Shown here: positions 1 through 7,769 of the stretch, piece after piece
How positions within the stretch are numbered: the first letter of the stretch is position 1
Layout of the letters: each line of letters opens with the position of its first letter
From: Acidobacteriaceae bacterium
Lineage (GTDB): Bacteria > Acidobacteriota > Terriglobia > Terriglobales > Acidobacteriaceae
DNA length: 64,000 bases
Assembly: GCA_028283625.1 (NCBI GenBank)
Contig: JAPWKG010000010.1
Location: forward strand, 64,096 to 128,095
Direction: 5' to 3'
Notes under the pieces: model-generated
Seen by the model: only the letters and a program-made list of their open reading frames with translations
Told to the model about the DNA's origin: nothing
Database searches by the model: none
Made by a program: the position numbers and the translations under genes

Positions 1-4
1 CAGG

Positions 5-46
5 AAAGAGATAAGGGACGCCAACAGTGGCGTCCCTTATCTCTTT
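5..46 (-). terminator. Long perfect hairpin, terminator of the GT39 gene
   Basis: A perfect 19-bp inverted repeat (5-23 with 28-46) with a 4-nt loop lies 17 nt past the stop of the minus-strand glycosyltransferase gene. On the minus strand it ends in TTT followed by CCTG, so the U-tract is short. It probably acts as a bidirectional terminator at the edge of the window. Confidence 0.75.
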
Positions 47-63
47 GGCTTTTCCAGCGCAGG

Positions 64-1890
64 CTAGTGGTTTTCGACGACGTATTTGCCGCCGTATTCC
101 GTAAGCACCGTCCCACCGTGCTGCCTGACCCAGAGCTGAGTACGCTGCTTGTTGTGCGTCACAAAGAAGATGCGCGGCGCTCCCTGCCACAGGGCCAGGA
201 AGCTGGCGTCATCCTCAAAACGATGCGGCGCGTCTGCATACAGCGATCCGTACCAGAGGTTATTTACGCGGCCGTTGAGCATGTAAACCGGCTGGTTCAG
301 ATAGAAGTTGATGCTGGAGCCATTGGAGTACTCTCCATCGAGCACGACCTTGGCCTCCGGCTGCCAGTGCTCCTGAATCACGGTGGCCAGTTGCTTGGAA
401 CCCATGATCGGATAGAAGGTCGCAAGACCGGAATGGATGCAGGCGATCACACCACACATCCCGAGCGTAAGCGCCATGACCGAAGCAAACCCCTTGCCGC
501 GCAGGCGGAAGAAGAGAGCCAGTCCGGTGGTTACGAACATGCTCACGCTCATGCCAATCAACGGAGCATGGAAGTAACCGAAGGCGCTTGTCGTGAAGTC
601 AAAGAAGTGTCCGAAGGAAAGCGTGTAATCCTGCGGATGCTGATCGAGCACCGTGAAGAGATCAACACCGGGCTGCGGTGTTTTGGCGACGATTGCGAGG
701 TAGCCGCAGACAACGGCCACCAGCACACCCACAGCAAAGAGAGCCCATGTACTGCGACGAACCCAGACGTCCTTGCCGTTCTGCTTGCGTGCCAGATACG
801 CACCGGCGAGCAGCGCGAGCGCCGGAACTGCCGGGATCGTGTAGTACTCCTGCCGCGTCGAGAAGGTAAAGAAGCCAACGATCAGAATCGTCCAGATGGT
901 CAGCATGAGGCCAGGCCCACCCTCGCGCAGAGGCTTGCGCTCCTTGAGCCAGTCGCGCAGGATGCCCGCCAGATAAATGCCCCAGGGCATCACCCAAACC
1001 ACAAGCAGGACATAGAAGGTGACGAGCGGAACCTTGTTGTAGTCTCGCGGAATGCGCGTATTCAGGTAACGGTTCACCTGTTCGTTGATGAAGTAGAACC
1101 AGAACCAGCCACGGGACTGACCGCTGGCTTTGTTCTGGATATCCGCCAGGATGTGCCAGGGCAAGGCTGTAATCAAAAACGCCACGATACCCAGAAGCAG
1201 GCGCATCCTGAACAGGTTTTTCAACCGTCCCGTAAGGAACAGGAAGATCAACAGCATTCCCACGGGGAAGACAATGCCGATGAGCCCCTTGCTCAGCACC
1301 GCGGCGGTGCAGGAAAGCGCAAACCCAATGACATGGGAGGGCCTGGCCTGACGTCCTTCATCCGTGTCCTGCACCATACGAAGCGCAAGATCAGCCGAGA
1401 TGGCCATCCAGAGCCCCACGATGACATCGGGAATGAAGAAGCGGGTGTAGATGTACGGACCGATAGAGGTCGCAATCGCACATGCGGCAAAGAAACCGGC
1501 ACGCTCACCGTACCAGCGGCGTCCCATGGAGTACAGGAACAGCGACAGCACCAGCACGGAAACCGAAAGCGCCAGACGGATCGCCCAATCATGCGCACCG
1601 AAGAGGTGAACGCCGATTGCACCAAGCCAATAAGGCAGAGGCGGCTTATCCAGATAGCGAATGCCGTCGACGTAGAGCGTTACATAATCATGGCGCATCG
1701 CCATTTCTTTGGCGGCTTCTACGTGAATGCTATCGACGTCGTCCAGCAACGGCGGCGAAAAGAGTCCGGCAGCCTGCGTCAGCAGCCAAACAACAACGAG
1801 GAACAGAATCGACAAAAGCTTGGGACGGTCCTGAGAGCCCCAACTTTGGCTGGAAAGGTTTGTTGACGAAGAATTCTCTGCCGGTTGCAT
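64..1890 (-). CDS. Glycosyltransferase family 39 / ArnT-like membrane protein
   Basis: 608-residue polytopic inner-membrane protein of the GT-C fold, PMT_2/ArnT type, which transfers a sugar from a polyprenyl-phosphate donor on the periplasmic side. After a short polar N-terminus and a first membrane helix (about residues 26-45) comes the acidic first-loop motif DDVDS (50-54) and then DKPPLPYW (81-88), both typical of ArnT-like enzymes. About ten further hydrophobic segments follow, then a soluble C-terminal part. The ATG at 1890 is the only good start before the helix. The acceptor (lipid A, glycolipid or protein) cannot be told from sequence. The next gene upstream encodes another GT-C-like protein on the same strand. 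Confidence 0.85.
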   Translation of the reverse strand: MQPAENSSSTNLSSQSWGSQDRPKLLSILFLVVVWLLTQAAGLFSPPLLDDVDSIHVEAAKEMAMRHDYVTLYVDGIRYLDKPPLPYWLGAIGVHLFGAHDWAIRLALSVSVLVLSLFLYSMGRRWYGERAGFFAACAIATSIGPYIYTRFFIPDVIVGLWMAISADLALRMVQDTDEGRQARPSHVIGFALSCTAAVLSKGLIGIVFPVGMLLIFLFLTGRLKNLFRMRLLLGIVAFLITALPWHILADIQNKASGQSRGWFWFYFINEQVNRYLNTRIPRDYNKVPLVTFYVLLVVWVMPWGIYLAGILRDWLKERKPLREGGPGLMLTIWTILIVGFFTFSTRQEYYTIPAVPALALLAGAYLARKQNGKDVWVRRSTWALFAVGVLVAVVCGYLAIVAKTPQPGVDLFTVLDQHPQDYTLSFGHFFDFTTSAFGYFHAPLIGMSVSMFVTTGLALFFRLRGKGFASVMALTLGMCGVIACIHSGLATFYPIMGSKQLATVIQEHWQPEAKVVLDGEYSNGSSINFYLNQPVYMLNGRVNNLWYGSLYADAPHRFEDDASFLALWQGAPRIFFVTHNKQRTQLWVRQHGGTVLTEYGGKYVVENH

Positions 1891-1953
1891 CGAGCCATTA
1901 TCTCAAAATTCAAGCACCGCTCAGGCCTTTTCCTAGCGCTTGCGTCCCGGAGT

Positions 1954-3516
1954 TTATGGCAACCGGCAAACCTGCAGCAGCACGTTCCTGTACGGGCAAT
2001 CCAGACCGGTCTTCGACTGCGCAGGCAGCAGCAGCCAGCTGACTCCAAAGGGTTTCAGCTCCGCCCTGCGTTCTGCGTCCGACTCCGCGGCCAGCCTCCG
2101 CTGTGCGCGGAACTGTGCGGTCCAAAATGCTGTCAGCTCAGGCTTTAGCGCCACCACACCACCATCCTTATTGCCCCCCAGCACGGAGCGCTCCGCGGTA
2201 ACGCGTAACCCCTCATGCCCTTCCCCATGCAACTCCATCAGGTTCGGGTCCGCAGCCAAGATGGCATTTTGCGGCGTGTTACGCCCGATCCAGAGAAAGG
2301 CCTGATGCCAGGGGCTGGAAACCTCGGTCGTCGGAAGCTCGACGCTCGGACGGCCTTCAAAGGTATCCTGCTGCATCAAGCGCGTTCCCACAGCACTACC
2401 ACCGAGAAACACGGCGAAGAACACCCAGCGGTACCAGGAGCGTATCTCCGCGAGCCAGCCTCCGATGAGCACGATGCCCACCAGGTAAATCAGGTGGAAG
2501 ACACGCAGTATCTGCAGGCGCGCCAGCAGCATTGAGCCATCGGGCCGGACCAGTAGCCAACTGCAGAAGGCGATCCAGGCCCCCAGCAAAAAGATCGTGG
2601 CACAAAGCGAGCGAACGGCCGGCCGCAGAGTGCGGCTCCGCATCAGCGCGCCACATAAAAGCAGCGGTGCAATCAGGCCGATGTACTCAAACCAGGCCCA
2701 GAGAGGAAGGAACATGTAGGTGCGGGTGAGCACTACGCTGCGGTAGTCGACGTTATAGCGCAGGGCGTCGTGCGCTATGATCCACAACATCGCTCCCAAC
2801 AACAGGGCGGCAAGCGCTCCAAGAACCCACCAACGCGGACCACCTTCCCGCGTATAAAGCAGCCACGTAACGGCAAAAAGCAGCGCACATCCGCCCATGA
2901 TGGGATGAAAGGCCAGCGTAAGCGCCGCAAAAAGCATCATCCAGAGCCAGCGCCGCTCCACCAGCATCACCACCATCAACAAGGAAAGCGGAGCCGATGC
3001 CGTACGCGCGGTCACGTATGGGTCCATGACGAAGAGTGCTGTTCCCGCGATCGGAATCGTAAACGCGCCAGCAGCCAGCCCCGCTGCCAGCCAGCCGGCC
3101 TTCTGAGAACCGAAGAGGTCGAGCGCAAGACGTCGCACGGCGTAAAGCAAGCCCCCGGTCGCCAGCAGTTGAAAGCCAACCAGTGCCCACTCCAGGCGAA
3201 TCCCTGTCGTCCGTACGAGGTCTGCCAGCAGAGGGCCCAGGACGGAGACCTTGGTCTGCGGCTCGATGTACGGCAGATCCTGCGCGGAAAACAGATGAGG
3301 GGAAAGCAGGTGCTCGATGCCAGCGACATAGAGTGCGGCATCGTCGGCGTGAGGATGGTACCCCTGCCAGAAGAAGACCACCAGGGTCAGCAGTACAAGA
3401 AGAACAATATGCGACCACCGGGGCCACGCATCAGGGTTTACTGCAGCTCGATCCACGCGTTCGTACTCGCCAGGAGAAAATTGACCGGCCTCGCCGGGAG
3501 AGAGGTGCCACCGCAA
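1954..3516 (-). CDS. Polytopic membrane protein of unknown function, GT-C-like
   Basis: About 520 residues with 10 or more hydrophobic helices and a soluble C-terminal domain of about 110 residues. A first helix (about 36-52) is followed by a loop containing HADD (56-59), reminiscent of the acidic first-loop motif of GT-C glycosyltransferases, but I do not recognise a named family. The start is uncertain. The longest frame begins with TTG at 3516, right beside the upstream terminator and without a Shine-Dalgarno sequence; a GTG at 3456 is an alternative. It lies 63 nt upstream of the GT39 gene on the same strand, so a shared role in envelope glycan synthesis is plausible but inferred. Confidence 0.6.
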   Translation of the reverse strand: MRWHLSPGEAGQFSPGEYERVDRAAVNPDAWPRWSHIVLLVLLTLVVFFWQGYHPHADDAALYVAGIEHLLSPHLFSAQDLPYIEPQTKVSVLGPLLADLVRTTGIRLEWALVGFQLLATGGLLYAVRRLALDLFGSQKAGWLAAGLAAGAFTIPIAGTALFVMDPYVTARTASAPLSLLMVVMLVERRWLWMMLFAALTLAFHPIMGGCALLFAVTWLLYTREGGPRWWVLGALAALLLGAMLWIIAHDALRYNVDYRSVVLTRTYMFLPLWAWFEYIGLIAPLLLCGALMRSRTLRPAVRSLCATIFLLGAWIAFCSWLLVRPDGSMLLARLQILRVFHLIYLVGIVLIGGWLAEIRSWYRWVFFAVFLGGSAVGTRLMQQDTFEGRPSVELPTTEVSSPWHQAFLWIGRNTPQNAILAADPNLMELHGEGHEGLRVTAERSVLGGNKDGGVVALKPELTAFWTAQFRAQRRLAAESDAERRAELKPFGVSWLLLPAQSKTGLDCPYRNVLLQVCRLP

Positions 3517-3519
3517 AAC

Positions 3520-3547
3520 AAAGGCCCCGGCGAGCGCCAGGGCCTTT
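3520..3547 (-). terminator. Intrinsic terminator of the Fe-S carrier gene
   Basis: AAAGGCCC-type inverted repeat (3520-3528 with 3540-3547) 26 nt after the stop of the minus-strand Fe-S carrier gene. It is followed on the minus strand by TTTGTTTTG. It separates that gene from the downstream membrane-protein gene. Confidence 0.8.
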
Positions 3548-3573
3548 GCAGCGAAAACTTCACAAAACTCTTG

Positions 3574-3969
3574 TTACACGCTGAAGCTGGAACCGCAACC
3601 GCAGGTCGACTTCACCTGAGGGTTCTCAAACTTGAAGCCAGCGGCTTCAAGCGATTCAACGTAATCAACCGTGCAACCGTTCAGGTACATCGCGCTGGTC
3701 GCGTCGACGAAGACCTTCAGATCATTGAACTTGACGACCTTGTCCATCATGCCCGATGCGTTCTCAAAGCTCATCGAGTACTGGAAGCCGGAGCAACCGC
3801 CACCGACCACACCGATGCGCAGACCGGCAGGGATTGGATCCTGGGTCGCCATGATTTCCTTCACCTTGGCGATAGCCGCATCCGTCAGTACCACCGGACC
3901 CTTGCTGGGCGTACCGGTCACAACCTCAGGGCCGTTGTTCACTTCAGGAGTCACAGCTGCAGTCGACAT
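3574..3969 (-). CDS. erpA: A-type iron-sulfur cluster carrier (IscA/SufA/ErpA family)
   Basis: 131-residue HesB-like protein that carries Fe-S clusters from the scaffold to apo-proteins. The three conserved cysteines are visible: C59 in GGGCSGFQY, and C123 and C125 in TCGCGSSF. A flexible N-terminus of about 25 residues precedes the domain. The ATG at 3969 has a strong GGAGG eight bases upstream, and a promoter-like pair lies just beyond. No isc or suf genes are adjacent, so it is a stand-alone carrier. ErpA is the likeliest name, but IscA and SufA cannot be excluded by sequence alone. Confidence 0.88.
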   Translation of the reverse strand: MSTAAVTPEVNNGPEVVTGTPSKGPVVLTDAAIAKVKEIMATQDPIPAGLRIGVVGGGCSGFQYSMSFENASGMMDKVVKFNDLKVFVDATSAMYLNGCTVDYVESLEAAGFKFENPQVKSTCGCGSSFSV

Positions 3970-4388
3970 AAGGGAAACCTCCGAAAACCTAATAATTCAT
4001 TCTATGCCTGCGCCAGCCTGGGCGACAAGGCGTTGCTATCCTCTCATCGGATGCCGCGCCGGCCCTGAAGATGCAAACTGTGTGCGGTATTGCGCCATGC
4101 GACTCATTTGCAACGACCTTGCAAAGGGTTTGCTGCGGCGGAGCGGCACGACTGACTGTTGCAAAAAGCATCCTGGCCCGGCGAATGTCTGCTGCCTGAC
4201 GAGGGCGCTCAGAAGACCATTCTTTTGATGTCATCAAATACCGAAACTCTCTCCACGACAAAGCGTTCTTAAGCCGCGTAGGTTGATGCCGGAACAAGTA
4301 CGGTCTGCGCTACCTTTCGCGCCCGCGACACTTTCGCCTCCGCGCCCGGTATCCCCGGACCCGACGTTTCCCCTCCGGAGGGAAGAAC
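3970..4388. other. 419-bp intergenic region between divergent genes
   Basis: It holds the minus-strand promoter of the Fe-S carrier near 3999-4028 and the leader of the small membrane protein starting at 4389. No convincing gene, RNA or repeat was seen in the remaining ~350 bases. Open frames here on both strands lack family features and ribosome-binding sites. Confidence 0.5.
3999..4028 (-). promoter_or_regulatory. Candidate sigma-70 promoter for the Fe-S carrier gene
   Basis: On the minus strand TTGTCG (4028-4023), an 18-bp spacer and TAGAAT (4004-3999) lie about 30 nt upstream of the ATG at 3969. Confidence 0.55.
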
Positions 4389-4670
4389 ATGTCCGCTGCT
4401 CACACGCTCACCATTCTGTGGCTCGTCGCTTTCGCGATCTTCGTACTCGCTATGGTGTACCGCGCTCAGCTTACTCAGCATGAAACCGATGAACTATTTC
4501 TGGACGACAACGCCGACGAGCTGCCGCGCAAGCAGGAGCACGATGAGATCGTACGGCGCGTGAACTTTATCCATCCATTCTGTCAGGGGGCAGGAGGAGT
4601 CACCGCGGTACTGAGCATCACACTGCTTGGCATGGAAATCGCCAAGGTACTGCCCTACGTTCACTTCTGA
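4389..4670 (+). CDS. Small membrane protein, copy 1 of a tandem paralogous pair
   Basis: 93 residues: an N-terminal hydrophobic helix (about 5-22), a charged central part with ETDELFL and RKQEHDEIVRRV, then PFCQGAGG and a second hydrophobic helix near the C-terminus. A GGAGG lies upstream of the ATG. I do not recognise the family. The gene at 4872 encodes a clear paralogue with the same motifs in the same order, so the pair arose by duplication. Two helices with a ~35-residue charged loop suggest an inner-membrane hairpin protein; the function is unknown. Confidence 0.75.
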   Translation: MSAAHTLTILWLVAFAIFVLAMVYRAQLTQHETDELFLDDNADELPRKQEHDEIVRRVNFIHPFCQGAGGVTAVLSITLLGMEIAKVLPYVHF

Positions 4671-4694
4671 AGAGCGCAACAAAGACAGCCCATC

Positions 4695-4724
4695 GAGCCT
4701 CGGAGACGACCGTCTTCGAGGCTC
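4695..4724 (+). terminator. Hairpin between the tandem small genes
   Basis: A 14-bp stem (4695-4708 with 4711-4724, one G-U pair) and a 2-nt central gap, 25 nt after the first gene's stop, followed by TCTCTAC. It is probably a terminator or processing hairpin separating the two paralogues. Confidence 0.5.
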
Positions 4725-4871
4725 TCTCTACGACATAGATTCCTCGTGACAAAAGGAAGGAAGCAGGCGTATGCTTCGGCCGCTTTACGGCCTATCCTGC
4801 CGGCTGCGGCCAAAGAAGAACTTCCCGCTCCGAAGGGTGAAGCCACATGCTGCACCACTTCGAGGGACCCC

Positions 4872-5147
4872 ATGCAAACGCTCGCGCTCACACTCTGGAT
4901 CGTCTCAGTCGCGGTCTTTGCCGTGCTGATGATGTACCGCGCTCACCTTACGAACCTGGAAACCGATGAGCTTTTTCTGTCCAACAATATCGACCACTCC
5001 AACCGCAAACAGGAGCACGACGATGTTGTGCGTCGTGTCGCGCGTCTTCGCCCCTTCTGTCAGGGAGCGGGAGGAGCGGCCGCGCTCACAACGGTAATCG
5101 TAGCCGGGCTAGCCATCGCTAGCGTGGTGCACGCTGCCGCGCTGTAA
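4872..5147 (+). CDS. Small membrane protein, copy 2 of the tandem pair
   Basis: 91 residues starting MQTLALTLW, with an N-terminal helix, ETDELFL, RKQEHDDVVRRV, PFCQGAGG and a C-terminal helix. This aligns end to end with the product of the gene at 4389. The frame is open to a start at 4746, but the ATG at 4872 matches the start of the paralogue and has a GAGG upstream, so it is preferred. It is convergent with prephenate dehydratase. Family and function are not recognised. Confidence 0.75.
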   Translation: MQTLALTLWIVSVAVFAVLMMYRAHLTNLETDELFLSNNIDHSNRKQEHDDVVRRVARLRPFCQGAGGAAALTTVIVAGLAIASVVHAAAL

Positions 5148-5174
5148 GTGGCAAGCTTATTCACTACGCCTCGC

Positions 5175-5199
5175 AGGAAGGTCTGGGCAAGGCCTTCCT
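5175..5199. terminator. Convergent terminator hairpin
   Basis: A 9-bp stem, AGGAAGGTC (5175-5183) with GGCCTTCCT (5191-5199), one G-U pair. It lies between the second small membrane gene and the end of prephenate dehydratase and could serve both. Confidence 0.5.
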
Positions 5200-5210
5200 A
5201 CTAGGCGCTC

Positions 5211-6053
5211 TTAGTCTTCCTCTGCAGCAACGTAGCGGCCGATCTCCTTCACCATGCCGCTAACGGCGCGCAACGCTTGCAGGGCTGTGTCTGCCTGCTC
5301 TTCGCGGCGGAAGCGAAAGTCAACGTAGAAGACGTACTCCCAGGGTTTACCGGGCACAGGACGAGATTCAATCTTCGTGAGATCGACACCTGCATCCGCC
5401 ATGGCTTCCAATGCGCGCACCAGAGAGCCGGGCCGATGCTCCACCACAAACGCTACGGTGAGCTTGTTCGGAATCCCCGTACGCGAGAGCGGTGCATCGC
5501 TACGCCGGACCAGATGAAAGCGCGTGAAGTTCTTTTCGTTGTCTTCAATGCCCGCAACCAGAATCGTGGCACCGTAGACCGAGGCCGCCAGCACGGGCGC
5601 AATCGCCGCGGTGTCCTGCAGGTTCTGCTCCATCACATGCTTCACGCTTCCTGCGGTGTCGTAAAACGACGCGGCGCGGGCCTGCTTCCACTCCCCCAGA
5701 AAACGGCGGCACTGCGAAAGCGCCACAGGGTGCGACAGCACGTTACGAATCTGCTCAAGTGGTACCCCGGGCGCCGCGATCAGGTTGTGCACGATGCGCA
5801 GAGAAAGCTCTCGGTCGAGTCGTACGGGTTGCTCCAGCAGGAGGTCGTAGTGCTCGGATACAGAACCATGCAAGCTGTTTTCAATCGGCAAAACAGCAGC
5901 ATCGACGCTGCCGTCTGCGAGCGAGCGAAAGACATCGCGCGACACCTCGCAAGGCACCACTTCTACGTTGCCGAGCATCGCCACCGTAGCCATGTGACTG
6001 TTTGATCCGAGCTCGCCCTGAATAGCGATGCGCTGCAGTTGTGTTTCCATCAT
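5211..6053 (-). CDS. pheA: Prephenate dehydratase
   Basis: 280-residue enzyme converting prephenate to phenylpyruvate in phenylalanine synthesis. The catalytic region starts near residue 8 (GELGSNSHMA, a variant of the usual GPxGT start) and contains the KNFTRFHLV segment with the TRF motif of the active site. A C-terminal ACT domain follows, with RPGSLVRALEAM and ESRP, the Phe-binding feedback site. No chorismate mutase domain is fused, as is normal outside enterobacteria. The start is one of two adjacent ATGs (6053, 6050) with AGGA upstream. The gene stands alone. Confidence 0.93.
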   Translation of the reverse strand: MMETQLQRIAIQGELGSNSHMATVAMLGNVEVVPCEVSRDVFRSLADGSVDAAVLPIENSLHGSVSEHYDLLLEQPVRLDRELSLRIVHNLIAAPGVPLEQIRNVLSHPVALSQCRRFLGEWKQARAASFYDTAGSVKHVMEQNLQDTAAIAPVLAASVYGATILVAGIEDNEKNFTRFHLVRRSDAPLSRTGIPNKLTVAFVVEHRPGSLVRALEAMADAGVDLTKIESRPVPGKPWEYVFYVDFRFRREEQADTALQALRAVSGMVKEIGRYVAAEED

Positions 6054-6209
6054 TTGTTCATGTCCTCGTAGCGGCTCAAGAAATCCGTAGACGGGACAAC
6101 CTTGGACCTCTCTCCCGGCAACTTACCATAGCGGACGTCGAGTTGGATTTCGGCGCATGTGTAGCGTGATCGAGTTGAAGGATCGCGCCAGGATTCGGAG
6201 AGTGACCTT

Positions 6210-6353
6210 ATGCTTTGGACCATCACAATCATCCTTGTGATTTTGTGGCTTTTGGGCCTGGTCAGCAGTTATACCCTCGGTGGCTGGATTCACCTGCTTC
6301 TGGTACTCGCCATCATCGTTCTTATCTTCAACCTCCTGACGGGTCGACGGTAG
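6210..6353 (+). CDS. Lmo0937-family small membrane protein
   Basis: 47 residues, MLWTITIILVILWLLGLV then SSYTLGGWIHLLLVLAI and a basic end NLLTGRR. This is the typical pattern of the lmo0937 family: two short helices joined by a Gly-rich turn. Such proteins often accompany CsbD and other general-stress genes, and a CsbD-like gene follows 104 nt downstream on the same strand. Only the family is assigned; no molecular function is known to me. Confidence 0.8.
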   Translation: MLWTITIILVILWLLGLVSSYTLGGWIHLLLVLAIIVLIFNLLTGRR

Positions 6354-6457
6354 CTCCGGCCGAAGGCGTTCTGTCACGAAAGAGAGAAGCTGCCCGGCCC
6401 GAACCGGGCGGCATACTTCCCTCAATCTAAAAACCGGACTGATAAGGAGAACCCACC

Positions 6458-6760
6458 ATGAGCACGTCAGAAAGCACGATTAAAGGAAAATTTGACGAAG
6501 CAGCCGGCAAGGTGAAGCAAGCTGTCGGTGAAGCGATCGGCAATGAAAAGCTCGCCAATCAGGGAGCGGTCGAGCAGGTAAAAGGGCATGCCGAGCAGAG
6601 TTGGGGCGCGGTTAAGGAAGCCACTAACGACAAGATCAACGAGACGCGCGAGCGCGAGCAGCCGAAAGCAGAGCAGCGCGCCCACGACATTCGTGAGAAG
6701 GTGACTTCCACCGCGCAAAACGTGAAAGAGCATATCCAACACGCAATCAAGAGCGAATAA
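6458..6760 (+). CDS. CsbD-like general stress protein
   Basis: 100-residue, highly charged, helical and cysteine-free protein. Residues 5-60 match the CsbD family (TIKGKFDEAAGKVKQAVGE, then EQVKGHAEQSWGAVKE). The second half repeats amphipathic, Lys/Glu-rich helix of similar character. CsbD proteins are abundant small stress proteins, sigma-B-controlled in Bacillus, whose biochemical role is unclear. AAGGAG lies upstream of the ATG. A strong terminator follows within 15 nt. Its upstream neighbour is the lmo0937-type gene, a common stress pairing. Confidence 0.88.
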   Translation: MSTSESTIKGKFDEAAGKVKQAVGEAIGNEKLANQGAVEQVKGHAEQSWGAVKEATNDKINETREREQPKAEQRAHDIREKVTSTAQNVKEHIQHAIKSE

Positions 6761-6770
6761 ATCTTCCCGA

Positions 6771-6816
6771 AAAAGAGCAGAGGGCCAGCATTTAGATGTT
6801 GGCCCTCTGCTCTTTT
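6771..6816. terminator. Bidirectional intrinsic terminator
   Basis: A perfect 17-bp stem (6771-6787 with 6800-6816) flanked by A-runs and T-runs, between convergent csbD-like and ubiA-like genes. It suits termination from both sides. Confidence 0.92.
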
Positions 6817-6831
6817 TCAAAACAAACGTCT

Positions 6832-7701
6832 TTAGCCTCGATGCATAAGCAGATCTACCGCGATGGAGGCGAAGAACACCATCGAGATCACGCCATTCAG
6901 CGTAAAGAAAGCGGCGTTCATTCTGCGCAGGTCAGAAGGCGAAATGATGGCGTGCTCGTAGACCAGCAGCAAAACGACTGCACACATGCCTCCCAGGGCG
7001 ATCGTTCCCAAGCCGAAGAGATGAAGAAAGACGAAGAGCAGGACGGCCATCGTCAGATGCATGATGCGCGCAATCCAGAACGCTCCGTTCAAACCAAAGG
7101 CCGCGGGAATACTGTTCAACCCTACGCGTACGTCGTGCTCGTAGTCCTGGCAGGCATACAGCACATCGAAGCCTCCGACCCACAGCAATACGATCGCCGT
7201 GAGGAGCACAATGCGCAGATCAAGCGATCCGCGCACGGCGATCCAGGCAGCTGCCGGCGCAATACCCAGAGCCAGCCCAAGCACAAGATGCGACCATCGG
7301 GTTACGCGCTTCATGTAGCTGTATGCCAGTACCACCAATAGGGCAACGGGCGAAAGCAGGAGCGTTAGATGGTTCAGCATCGCAGCCCCGGCGATAAAAA
7401 GCCCGGCGGCAACCAGCGTAAAGGCGAGCACAAACCCGCGTGAAAGCTGCCCGGCAGGAATGGCACGCATCTTCGTTCGCGGGTTCTTCGCGTCGATCTC
7501 CGCATCAGCCCAGCGATTGAACCCCATCGCGGCAGAGCGGGCCATCACCATGCACCAGACGATCCAGCACAGCTTGGGCAACGACGGCCAACCGCCGGCG
7601 GCCAGCACCGTGGCGGTAAGCGCAAACGGAAGGGCAAAGATCGAGTGTTCCCACTTGATCATCTCGAGAGTGACGCGCGTATTGCGGAGAACGGATTCCA
7701 T
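6832..7701 (-). CDS. UbiA-family 4-hydroxybenzoate polyprenyltransferase (UbiA/MqnP-like)
   Basis: About 289 residues and eight or nine membrane helices. It attaches a polyprenyl chain to an aromatic quinone precursor in the membrane. The first Asp-rich motif, NRWADAEIDAKNPRT (about 62-76), matches the UbiA NxxxDxxxD signature. A second acidic loop, DVLYACQDYEHDVRVGLNS, lies in the middle. The variant resembles the stand-alone family that includes the menaquinone futalosine-pathway enzyme MqnP. With no other quinone genes here, the choice between ubiquinone and menaquinone is open. The start could be GTG 7704 or ATG 7701; AAGG sits very close to both. Confidence 0.87.
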   Translation of the reverse strand: MESVLRNTRVTLEMIKWEHSIFALPFALTATVLAAGGWPSLPKLCWIVWCMVMARSAAMGFNRWADAEIDAKNPRTKMRAIPAGQLSRGFVLAFTLVAAGLFIAGAAMLNHLTLLLSPVALLVVLAYSYMKRVTRWSHLVLGLALGIAPAAAWIAVRGSLDLRIVLLTAIVLLWVGGFDVLYACQDYEHDVRVGLNSIPAAFGLNGAFWIARIMHLTMAVLLFVFLHLFGLGTIALGGMCAVVLLLVYEHAIISPSDLRRMNAAFFTLNGVISMVFFASIAVDLLMHRG

Positions 7702-7725
7702 CACCTTCTATCGTAATCGCACAGC

Positions 7726-7753
7726 AAAATGCCCCGCCGAGGCGGGGCATTTT
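7726..7753 (-). terminator. Intrinsic terminator of the BON-domain gene
   Basis: A perfect 13-bp stem, AAAATGCCCCGCC with GGCGGGGCATTTT, around a 2-nt centre. It sits 16 nt after the stop of the BON-domain gene on the minus strand, with a T-run in the arm. Confidence 0.9.
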
Positions 7754-7769
7754 CAAGGGAAATCGCGAA

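Noticed and set aside
67..1866. Long open frame on the plus strand antisense to the GT39 gene
   Set aside because: The translation is Arg/His/Gln-rich without domains or a ribosome-binding site; it mirrors the codon bias of the real minus-strand gene.
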